Below are positions 1-5,296 of a DNA stretch of 5,296 nucleotides, one piece after another; the first letter of the stretch is position 1; every line of letters begins with the position of its first letter. Below the pieces are notes generated by a model that was given only the letters and a program-made list of their open reading frames with translations, had not been told where the DNA came from and searched no databases. Made by a program: the position numbers and the translations under genes. This stretch comes from Methylococcales bacterium (GTDB lineage Bacteria; Pseudomonadota; Gammaproteobacteria; Methylococcales; Methylomonadaceae): the NCBI GenBank assembly GCA_023146575.1, contig JAGLBU010000200.1, forward strand, positions 1 to 5,296, given 5' to 3'.

Positions 1-365
1 GCAAAAATTTTATTAATGCGGCGCAACGTTAACGTAACAGGATGAAGCCCTGCAATTGTTTGTCCGCGCCCCGATAAAGTAACATCAATCGCTTCACTGG
101 CAAGCCGTGCATCTAAGACAGCTTGTTGCATCGTATTTTTGCATTGTTCTAATTGTTGCTGAAACTCAGACTTCGCACTATTAATTGCTTGCCCAATAGA
201 GCGGCGTTGATCGGGGTCAAGTTTGCCAAGTTGTTTCATTTGAAGTGTGAATGCACCTTTTTTTCCAAGGTACAAAACACGGATTTGATCGAGTTGGTTT
301 AAATCGGTCGCTGCCGTGAGCTTTTCTAAGGCCTCGGCTAAAATTTCATCTAAAGTTGTGGACAC
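1..365 (-). CDS. pheS: Phenylalanine--tRNA ligase alpha subunit, N-terminal part (cut by the window edge)
   Basis: This gene encodes the alpha subunit of the cytoplasmic alpha2-beta2 enzyme that charges tRNA-Phe with phenylalanine. About 121 codons are visible, and the gene runs off the left edge before the catalytic core. Residues 1-90 are the charged, helix-rich N-terminal arm that forms a coiled coil and contacts tRNA. They include RVLYLGKKGAFTLQMKQLG (about 29-47), which closely matches the YLGKKG..T.QM segment of E. coli PheS. The linker VTLSGRGQTIAGLHPVT (about 95-111) leads into the catalytic domain and matches the family SLPGR...GLHPVT. The start is taken as GTG at 363-365 because it gives the expected N-terminus (STTLDEILAEALEKL). 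No ATG lies in frame between it and the upstream stop at 411-413, and no good Shine-Dalgarno sequence is visible. The gene is divergent from prfC. In E. coli it instead follows rplT, and pheT would be expected downstream, outside the window. Confidence 0.95.
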   Translation of the reverse strand, partial: MSTTLDEILAEALEKLTAATDLNQLDQIRVLYLGKKGAFTLQMKQLGKLDPDQRRSIGQAINSAKSEFQQQLEQCKNTMQQAVLDARLASEAIDVTLSGRGQTIAGLHPVTLTLRRINKIF

Positions 366-422
366 GGGTTTTATGAGTAATGACTGTGTGAAGGTTAGGG
401 TAAGGGCTTTCTATAAGTTAGT

Positions 423-450
423 ATTATACTGGATTAGATTGTGAGATAAA
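423..450 (-). promoter_or_regulatory. Predicted sigma70-type promoter for pheS
   Basis: On the minus strand a perfect -10 box TATAAT occupies 423-428. A weak -35 box TTTATC (445-450, three of six consensus positions) sits upstream with a 16-bp spacer. Transcription would begin near 416, giving a leader of about 50 nt before the GTG start. The call rests mainly on the -10 box and its position in a divergent gap. Confidence 0.5.
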
Positions 451-476
451 GCCTTGTATTTTATTCGTGCCTCTAA

Positions 477-509
477 AAACAGTTTTTAAAGATCATTGTG
501 AAACTGTTC
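477..509. repeat. Pair of AAAC-W-GTT boxes, possible operator
   Basis: AAACAGTTT at 477-485 and AAACTGTTC at 501-509 form an inverted repeat. The 8-bp core AACAGTTT/AAACTGTT is perfect, with arms 15 bp apart. Each box is nearly palindromic in itself, so the pair can also be read as direct repeats about 24 bp apart centre to centre. The right box overlaps the proposed prfC -35 region, as a repressor site might. The sequence is AT-rich, so chance is a real alternative. Confidence 0.25.
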
Positions 510-534
510 TTATAAATTCACTCACCTGTATAAT
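507..534 (+). promoter_or_regulatory. Predicted sigma70-type promoter for prfC and the downstream genes
   Basis: A perfect -10 box TATAAT occupies 529-534, with a TG immediately before it (527-528, one base closer than in a true extended -10). The best -35 match is TTCTTA at 507-512, three of six consensus positions, with a 16-bp spacer. Transcription would start near 541, leaving a leader of about 30 nt. No other plausible promoter is seen in the short gaps downstream, so this one may serve the whole five-gene run. Confidence 0.5.
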
Positions 535-570
535 AGGACAACTTTCATGGCTTCATTTTAAATACTCTGT

Positions 571-2151
571 ATGTCAGAACAACTTACTCAAATGCAACGG
601 CGCAGAACCTTTGCGATTATTTCTCACCCTGATGCGGGAAAAACCACTATTACCGAAAAATTATTACTCTTTGGTGGTGCGATTCAGCTTGCAGGTTCGG
701 TTAAGGGACGAAAAGCTGCGCGTCATGCTACCTCCGATTGGATGGCGATGGAAAAAGAAAGAGGAATTTCTGTAACCACTTCAGTCATGCAGTTTGAGCA
801 TAACAATTGTATTTTAAATTTACTCGACACCCCAGGACATGCGGATTTTTCGGAAGATACTTACCGTACTTTAACGGCGGTAGATTCTGCACTAATGGTA
901 ATTGATGTTGCAAAAGGGGTGGAAGAACGAACCATTAATTTAATGGAAGTCTGTCGTTTGCGCACCACGCCAATTTTAACCTTTATTAATAAGCTTGATC
1001 GAGAAGGTAAAGACCCTATTGACTTGTTAGATGAAGTTGAAGATATTTTAAAAATTCAATGTGCACCGATGACATGGCCAATTGGCATGGGAAAACGTTT
1101 TAAAGGCGTTTATCATCTGTACAAAAATGAAGTTCAAATTTTTAGCGCTCAACATGGTGGAAAGATTGCCGAATCCAAAACCATCAAAGGACTTGATAAT
1201 CCACTATTAGATGAATTATTAGGAGAGCAAGCGGATGAATTGCGTGAAGAAATTGAATTGGTACAAGGTGCTAGTCATAAATTTGATTTAGAAGCGTATT
1301 TGAAAGGGGATTTAACCCCTGTGTTTTTTGGGTCGGCGATTAATAATTTTGGTATTTTGGAATTACTGGATGCTATTGCCAAATACGCGCCCGAACCTCT
1401 GCCACGAGAAGCTGAACAGCGGCAAGTTTTAGCTAAAGAAGATAATTTTTCAGGCTTTGTGTTTAAAATACAAGCTAATATGAATCCAGCTCACCGAGAT
1501 CGCATCGCTTTTTTACGAGTTTGTTCGGGTAAATTTGATAAGGGCATGAAAATTAATCATGTGCGCTTAGGTAAAAATATTCAGGTGGGTAATGCGATTA
1601 CCTTTCAAGCCGATAGTCGTAAAAATGTTGAAGAAGCCTATTCGGGTGACATTATTGGCTTGCACAATCATGGCACGATTCAAGTGGGCGATACCTTTAC
1701 CCAAGGTGAAAAATTAAAATTTGGTGGCATTCCGTATTTTGCCCCTGAGTTATTTCGCCGTGTGATTTTAAAAGATCCATTACGCGCAAAAGCTTTGCAA
1801 AAAGGTTTGGTTCAACTCACCGAAGAAGGCGCAACGCAGCTGTTTAGACCGCTCAAAAATAATGATTTAATTTTAGGTGCAGTGGGTATTTTGCAGTTCG
1901 ATGTCACCGCATCCCGTTTGAAAAGTGAATATAATGTTGAATGTGTTTATGATACCGTAGCACTTGCAACCGTTCGTTGGGTCAGCGCAGACGATGCGCT
2001 TGAACTGGAAAATTTTAAACAAAAAGCCTTTGCAAATTTAGCGACAGATGGCGGTGGTCATTTGGTGTATTTGGCGGGTACGCGGGTTAATTTACAGCTA
2101 ACCGAAGAACGGTGGCCAAAGATTCATTTTAATGCCACTCGCGAATTATAA
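571..2151 (+). CDS. prfC: Peptide chain release factor 3 (RF3, GTPase)
   Basis: RF3 is a cytoplasmic translational GTPase that removes RF1 or RF2 from the ribosome after peptide release. The 526-residue product is close to E. coli RF3 (529) and aligns along its whole length. The GTPase motifs are intact: P-loop SHPDAGKTT (18-26), the switch I segment RGISVTT (64-70), DTPGH (86-90), NKLD (140-143) and GSA (254-256). The beta-barrel domain II spans roughly 290-375 and contains [13 protein letters not shown] and [18 protein letters not shown]. Domain III fills the rest and contains FAPELFRR (390-397) and GILQFDV (439-445). These RF3-specific segments exclude EF-G and other relatives. The start at 571 gives the family-length N-terminus, and a stop lies in frame just upstream at 559-561. 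No Shine-Dalgarno sequence is evident before it. It is the first gene of the plus-strand run. Confidence 0.97.
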   Translation: MSEQLTQMQRRRTFAIISHPDAGKTTITEKLLLFGGAIQLAGSVKGRKAARHATSDWMAMEKERGISVTTSVMQFEHNNCILNLLDTPGHADFSEDTYRTLTAVDSALMVIDVAKGVEERTINLMEVCRLRTTPILTFINKLDREGKDPIDLLDEVEDILKIQCAPMTWPIGMGKRFKGVYHLYKNEVQIFSAQHGGKIAESKTIKGLDNPLLDELLGEQADELREEIELVQGASHKFDLEAYLKGDLTPVFFGSAINNFGILELLDAIAKYAPEPLPREAEQRQVLAKEDNFSGFVFKIQANMNPAHRDRIAFLRVCSGKFDKGMKINHVRLGKNIQVGNAITFQADSRKNVEEAYSGDIIGLHNHGTIQVGDTFTQGEKLKFGGIPYFAPELFRRVILKDPLRAKALQKGLVQLTEEGATQLFRPLKNNDLILGAVGILQFDVTASRLKSEYNVECVYDTVALATVRWVSADDALELENFKQKAFANLATDGGGHLVYLAGTRVNLQLTEERWPKIHFNATREL

Positions 2152-2165
2152 ATGCAATTGATATT

Positions 2166-2171
2166 TTGGAG
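2166..2171 (+). promoter_or_regulatory. Ribosome binding site that sets the lipoprotein start
   Basis: TTGGAG contains GGAG six nucleotides before the ATG at 2178. An upstream in-frame TTG start would use these same bases as codons and lose the ribosome site. The signal peptide is also cleaner from the ATG, with Lys-Lys followed directly by the hydrophobic stretch. Confidence 0.7.
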
Positions 2172-2177
2172 TTTGTG

Positions 2178-2777
2178 ATGAAAAAAATCCCCTTAGTACT
2201 GTTTTTTTTATTAACCGCCTGCGTGACGATTAATATTTATTTTCCTGCGGCAGCGGTTGATAAAGCAGCGGATAAAATGATTAAAGATATTCAAAAGCTC
2301 GCGCCTGATGCGAAAAAAATAGAAACACCTGAGCCTGAAGCGCGGTTACCAGAATGGCAATTAACGCTTTATCGGGCGATTGATGGGGCTTTAAATATTT
2401 TAATTACCCCAGCTCATGCACAAACGGCGGATTTATCCGTTAATAGCACCGAAATTCGACGCTTTCGCGCCCTCATGAAAGCCCGCTTTGGTACTTTAAA
2501 ATCTTTTTATGAAAAAGGTTATATTGGCGTTACTGTTGCAGGGTTAGTCAAAATAAAAGAGGCGACTGCGATTCCGTTACGGTTGCGTAATAAAGTCAAT
2601 AAATTAGTGAGTGCCGAAAATAGCAACCGTGATAGTTTATATCGTGCTATTGCCAATGCTAACGGACACCCTGAATGGTATGGGGATATTAAATCCACCT
2701 TTGCAAAACGTTGGATTAGTAATACCCAGCGCGGCTGGTGGTATCAAACTAGCAGTAATAACTGGAAAAAAAAATAA
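2178..2777 (+). CDS. DUF1318 / YdbL-family lipoprotein, possibly a YnbE-YdbL-type fusion
   Basis: The predicted product is a 199-residue envelope lipoprotein. The signal peptide is short (MKKIPLVLFFLLTA) and ends in the lipobox L-T-A-C, with the lipidated Cys at residue 15. Val at +2 is not an inner-membrane retention signal, so outer-membrane anchoring is likely. Residues 16-45 read VTINIYFP followed by a helix rich in Lys and Asp. Residues 78-81 (PAHAQ) look like a signal-peptidase I site, although they lie mid-protein. Residues 115-199 match E. coli YdbL in pattern: YIGVTVAGL, LRNKVNKL, LYRAIANANG, a C-terminal GWWYQ and a final NWKKK. In E. coli, YdbL works with YdbH and the lipoprotein YnbE in an intermembrane bridge for lipid homeostasis; the function here is inferred only. 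The ATG at 2178 is chosen over TTG at 2166 because TTGGAG (2166-2171) is then a Shine-Dalgarno with 6-nt spacing. Confidence 0.8.
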   Translation: MKKIPLVLFFLLTACVTINIYFPAAAVDKAADKMIKDIQKLAPDAKKIETPEPEARLPEWQLTLYRAIDGALNILITPAHAQTADLSVNSTEIRRFRALMKARFGTLKSFYEKGYIGVTVAGLVKIKEATAIPLRLRNKVNKLVSAENSNRDSLYRAIANANGHPEWYGDIKSTFAKRWISNTQRGWWYQTSSNNWKKK

Positions 2778-4118
2778 ATGGCTCGCAGACGAATACGCAA
2801 AAAAAAATTACCTGAAAACCCTGTTCGGGTCACGATTGAATCATTGGCACATGATGGACGGGGGATTGCACATGTGGATGGTAAAGTTATTTTTATTGAT
2901 GAAGCTTTGCCTGATGAAGAACTTGATTTTGTTTATACCGATAGCCGTAAAGATTATGCCGAAGGCAAAGTGGTTGAATTATTCAGCCGTTCAGCAGATC
3001 GTGTAGACCCTGAATGCCCCCATTATGGGGTATGCGGTGGCTGTAGTTTTCAACACGTTGCCGCTGATAAGCAAATTCATATCAAAGAAGGCTTATTAAA
3101 AGAACAGTTTTTAGGTATCGGCAAGCTTGAAATAGAAACGATCTGGGAACCGTTAACCGGTGCGTCATGGGGCTATCGTCGAAAAGCACGAGTCGGAGTA
3201 AAATATGTTCCTAAAAAAGGACGGGTGTTAGTTGGTTTTCGAGAACGACGCAATCCATTTTTAGCCGAAATGGAAAACTGTAAAGTGATGCATCCGCTGG
3301 TGGGAATGAATTTAATGGCTTTATCCGATATGATTGGGAAATTGTCGATTAAAGCTAAAATTCCACAAATTGAAGTGGCGATTGGCGATGAGGATTGTGT
3401 GCTAGCGTTTCGTGTCTTAGAGCCGCCAACGCTTGAGGATAAAGAAATTTTACGCGCGTTTGGGCATCAACATACTATAAGCATGTGTCTGCAATCAAAA
3501 GGCCCTGATACCATTGTGCCGTTAGAAAATGAACCTGAGGTTTTACCAAAATACAGCCTACCTGAACAGGGGCTTACGTTTAATTTTAAGCCTGCAATGT
3601 TCACGCAAGTTAATTATGAAATCAACCGAAAAATGGTCACACGGGCGCTGGAGTCGTTAGCGTTAACCAAAGACGATATCGTGTTGGATTTATTTTGCGG
3701 GCTGGGCAATTTTACTCTGCCTTTAGCCACCCAAGCAGGTCATGTGGTGGGTATCGAAGGTGATTTACCGTTAGTGAATCACGCCAAAGAAAATGCGCGT
3801 TCAAATGCTATTGAAAATGTTGAGTTTCATGTGGCAGATTTAACCAAAGACATTGATCAGTTTGCATGGGCAAAGAAAAAGTTTACCAAAATTTTATTAG
3901 ATCCCTCACGAGCAGGCGCGTCTGAAATTTTACATCATTTTAAAAAATGGCAACCTCAGTTGATTGTCTATATTTCGTGCAACCCTTCAACCTTAGCGCG
4001 AGATGCGGGAATTTTGGTGAATGAATTAGGCTATACCTTAGTGAAAGCAGGGGTGATGGATATGTTTCCCCAAACAGGGCATGTTGAATCCATCGCGCTC
4101 TTCAAACATACGTCATAA
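2778..4118 (+). CDS. rlmD: 23S rRNA (uracil-1939-C5)-methyltransferase RlmD
   Basis: RlmD (formerly RumA) uses S-adenosylmethionine to methylate C5 of U1939 in 23S rRNA. The 446-residue product is near E. coli RlmD (433). A basic tail (MARRRIRKKK) precedes a TRAM RNA-binding domain at about 15-72. Four cysteines suited to the [4Fe-4S] cluster follow: C80, C86 and C89 in CPHYGVCGGCSFQH, and C168 in ENCKVMHP. The methyltransferase fold has FTQVN (275-279), the SAM loop DLFCGLGNF (304-312) and LLDPSRAG (373-380). The catalytic nucleophile is C401 in YISCNPSTLARD, and the expected general base is E437 in GHVESIALF. The iron-sulfur cysteines and overall pattern favour RlmD over TrmA; RlmC is a less likely alternative. 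The ATG directly abuts the stop codon of the lipoprotein gene and is in the same frame. Only a weak GGA (2764-2766) precedes it, so translational coupling is likely. Confidence 0.95.
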   Translation: MARRRIRKKKLPENPVRVTIESLAHDGRGIAHVDGKVIFIDEALPDEELDFVYTDSRKDYAEGKVVELFSRSADRVDPECPHYGVCGGCSFQHVAADKQIHIKEGLLKEQFLGIGKLEIETIWEPLTGASWGYRRKARVGVKYVPKKGRVLVGFRERRNPFLAEMENCKVMHPLVGMNLMALSDMIGKLSIKAKIPQIEVAIGDEDCVLAFRVLEPPTLEDKEILRAFGHQHTISMCLQSKGPDTIVPLENEPEVLPKYSLPEQGLTFNFKPAMFTQVNYEINRKMVTRALESLALTKDDIVLDLFCGLGNFTLPLATQAGHVVGIEGDLPLVNHAKENARSNAIENVEFHVADLTKDIDQFAWAKKKFTKILLDPSRAGASEILHHFKKWQPQLIVYISCNPSTLARDAGILVNELGYTLVKAGVMDMFPQTGHVESIALFKHTS

Positions 4119-4129
4119 CATAGAAAGAC

Positions 4130-4133
4130 AGGA
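4130..4133 (+). promoter_or_regulatory. Ribosome binding site of ilvE
   Basis: AGGA lies six nucleotides before the ATG at 4140, in the 21-bp gap after rlmD. It favours this start over the nearby in-frame ATG at 4149. No promoter or hairpin fits in the gap. Confidence 0.65.
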
Positions 4134-4139
4134 TAGAAA

Positions 4140-5066
4140 ATGCAAACAATGAATGATCGAGATGGACTTATTTGGATGGATGGTGAATGGGTTGAGTGGC
4201 GTGAGGCAAAAGTTCATGTGTTAACCCACACTTTGCATTATGGCGCAGGGGTTTTCGAGGGATTACGTGCCTATCATACCGATCAAGGGGCAGCGATTTT
4301 TAAATTACACGAGCATACCGATCGTTTGTACCGTTCGGCGCATATTTTGAATATGGACATTCCGTTTGAAAAAGCCGAAATTAATGAAGCGCAACGGCTT
4401 GCGATTGGAAAAAATAACTTAGACAGCGCTTATATTCGTACCATGTGTTTTTATGGCTCAGAAGGGATGGGATTACGTGCCGACAATTTAAAAGTGCATG
4501 TGATGGTGGCGGCATGGGAATGGGGGGCGTATTTAGGTGCGGAAAATATGGAAAAAGGCATCCGTATTCGCACATCGTCTTATACTCGTAATCATGTCAA
4601 TAGCACCATGTGTAAAGCCAAAGCCAATGGCAATTATATTAATTCTATTTTGGCGTTACAAGAAGCCTTAGCCGCAGGCTATGACGAAGCGTTATTGTTA
4701 GATCATGAAGGCTTTGTCGCCGAAGGCAGTGGTGAAAATTTATTTATCGTTCGTAATGGAAAATTATACACCCCTGAAACCACCTCAGCACTTGAGGGAA
4801 TCACTCGTGAGACCATTATGACCATCGCCCATGAGCAAGGGTTAGAGGTGATTGAAAAACGTATTACCCGTGATGAAGTTTATGTTGCAGATGAAGCTTT
4901 TTTCACAGGTTCTGCGGCGGAAGTAACTCCGATTCGAGAATACGATGATCGAAAAATTGGGTCAGGCACACGCGGTGAGGTGACCAAAAAAATCCAAGCG
5001 TTGTATTTTGATTATGTACATGGTCGTCAAACATCACACTCAGAATGGCTCACGTATACGGCATAA
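4140..5066 (+). CDS. ilvE: Branched-chain amino acid aminotransferase
   Basis: IlvE is a cytoplasmic class IV (D-amino-acid-transaminase fold) PLP enzyme. It transfers an amino group between glutamate and the 2-oxo acids of valine, leucine and isoleucine, the last step of their synthesis. The 308-residue product matches E. coli IlvE (309) throughout. Visible hallmarks are HYGAGVFEGLRAY (33-45), SAYIR (96-100), WGAYLG (128-133), the PLP lysine K161 in KANGNYINSI, EGSGENLF (195-202) with the conserved Glu at 195, GITRETI (220-226), and TGSAAEVTPI (256-265). GVFEGLR and the AAEVTP motif fit IlvE better than D-alanine aminotransferase or PabC. The start at 4140 is supported by AGGA at 4130-4133 with 6-nt spacing; the second ATG at 4149 would be too far from it. 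No other ilv or leu gene is adjacent, so any attenuation by branched-chain amino acids would have to act elsewhere. Confidence 0.95.
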   Translation: MQTMNDRDGLIWMDGEWVEWREAKVHVLTHTLHYGAGVFEGLRAYHTDQGAAIFKLHEHTDRLYRSAHILNMDIPFEKAEINEAQRLAIGKNNLDSAYIRTMCFYGSEGMGLRADNLKVHVMVAAWEWGAYLGAENMEKGIRIRTSSYTRNHVNSTMCKAKANGNYINSILALQEALAAGYDEALLLDHEGFVAEGSGENLFIVRNGKLYTPETTSALEGITRETIMTIAHEQGLEVIEKRITRDEVYVADEAFFTGSAAEVTPIREYDDRKIGSGTRGEVTKKIQALYFDYVHGRQTSHSEWLTYTA

Positions 5067-5082
5067 TTTTATTTAAAAAATC

Positions 5083-5296
5083 ATGCAAATTTTAATTGTT
5101 GGCGCGTCATGGATTGGGGATATGGTGATGGCGCAAAGTCTGTTCATCACCTTAAAAACGCAACAGCCTGATTGCCAAATTGATGTACTCGCACCAAAAT
5201 GGAGTTTTGCCTTATTAGCGCGGATGCCTGAAGTGCGTGATGCCATTGAAATGCCCTTAGGACATGGAAAACTGGGCTTGTTAGAACGTATTCGCT
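5083..5296 (+). CDS. waaF: LPS heptosyltransferase II, N-terminal part (cut by the window edge)
   Basis: WaaF (RfaF) is a GT-B, family GT9 enzyme on the cytoplasmic side of the inner membrane. It adds the second L-glycero-D-manno-heptose to the LPS inner core using ADP-heptose. About 71 codons are visible. The N-terminus MQILIVGASWIGDMVMAQSL is the family signature and includes Asp13, the expected catalytic base; Ala8 replaces the Pro seen in E. coli. Further family matches are IDVLAPKW (about 33-40), LLARMPEV (44-51) and AIEMPLGHGKLGL. The MAPAW/MPEV/MPLGHG pattern fits WaaF better than WaaC. The ATG lies 16 bp after ilvE, and the AT-rich gap holds no Shine-Dalgarno. Other LPS core genes such as waaC or waaG would be expected to the right, by analogy with Pseudomonas. 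Confidence 0.93.
   Translation, partial: MQILIVGASWIGDMVMAQSLFITLKTQQPDCQIDVLAPKWSFALLARMPEVRDAIEMPLGHGKLGLLERIR

Larger units (their letters stand above)
366..570. other. Divergent intergenic region between pheS and prfC
   Basis: This stretch of about 205 bp lies between the two divergent start codons. It holds a TATAAT -10 box on each strand and a pair of AAAC-W-GTT boxes between them. I see no convincing small gene, no RNA gene and no riboswitch. On the pheS side there is no Phe-rich leader peptide and no hairpin followed by a U-run, so the pheM-type attenuation known from E. coli is not visible here. Confidence 0.7.

Noticed and set aside
366..416. pheM-like leader peptide and attenuator before pheS
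   Set aside because: The minus-strand leader has no short frame with a run of Phe codons and no hairpin followed by a U-run.
474..488. AT-only hairpin TAAAAA-CAG-TTTTTA as a terminator
   Set aside because: It lies between two divergent genes, where no transcript needs to end. Its stem has no GC pairs.
498..521. GTGAA...TTCAC inverted repeat as a CRP-type site
   Set aside because: The arms are 14 bp apart, whereas a CRP site is TGTGA-N6-TCACA. The match is too loose.
467..775. 102-codon open frame starting with GTG and overlapping the start of prfC
   Set aside because: Most of it lies inside prfC in another frame. It has no ribosome site and no recognisable domain.
2166..2177. Upstream TTG start for the lipoprotein, adding MEFV
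   Set aside because: It would use the ribosome-binding bases as codons. The ATG at 2178 has good spacing and a cleaner signal peptide.
2611..3006. 131-codon open frame across the lipoprotein-rlmD junction
   Set aside because: It is a shadow of two well-supported genes in a different frame and shows no family resemblance. It matters only as the frame reached if the first A9 run slips.
4381..4575. 64-codon open frame on the minus strand inside ilvE
   Set aside because: It is antisense to a conserved part of ilvE, with no domain and no expression signal.

Overview
The window looks like ordinary core chromosome from an AT-leaning gammaproteobacterium. Its proteins (RF3, RlmD, IlvE, WaaF) resemble gammaproteobacterial versions, and the ilvE-waaF adjacency is also seen in Pseudomonas. 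The low GC and the wording of the proteins would suit something near Beggiatoa/Thiothrix-type sulfur bacteria, but that placement is a guess. I see no mobile element, CRISPR array, tRNA, rRNA or other sign of a recent insertion.

Layout: the left edge holds the 5' part of pheS on the minus strand (1-365). A gap of about 205 bp (366-570) contains back-to-back promoters. Five plus-strand genes follow: prfC (571-2151), a DUF1318/YdbL-like lipoprotein gene (2178-2777), rlmD (2778-4118), ilvE (4140-5066) and the 5' part of waaF (5083 to the edge). The gaps between the five are 26, 0, 21 and 16 bp. No terminator-like hairpin lies between them, so a single transcript starting at about 541 is plausible.

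How the genes fit together: pheS, prfC and rlmD serve translation (tRNA charging, release-factor recycling, 23S rRNA methylation). ilvE makes branched-chain amino acids. waaF builds the LPS inner core, and the small lipoprotein probably acts at the cell envelope. They share a neighbourhood rather than a pathway.

The least ordinary item is the lipoprotein. It has a lipobox and a TINIYFP segment at its N-terminus, a PAHAQ motif resembling a signal-peptidase site in its middle, and a YdbL-like domain at its C-terminus. That arrangement suggests a YnbE-YdbL-type fusion encoded away from any ydbH gene. I found nothing that I would call a new biological system.
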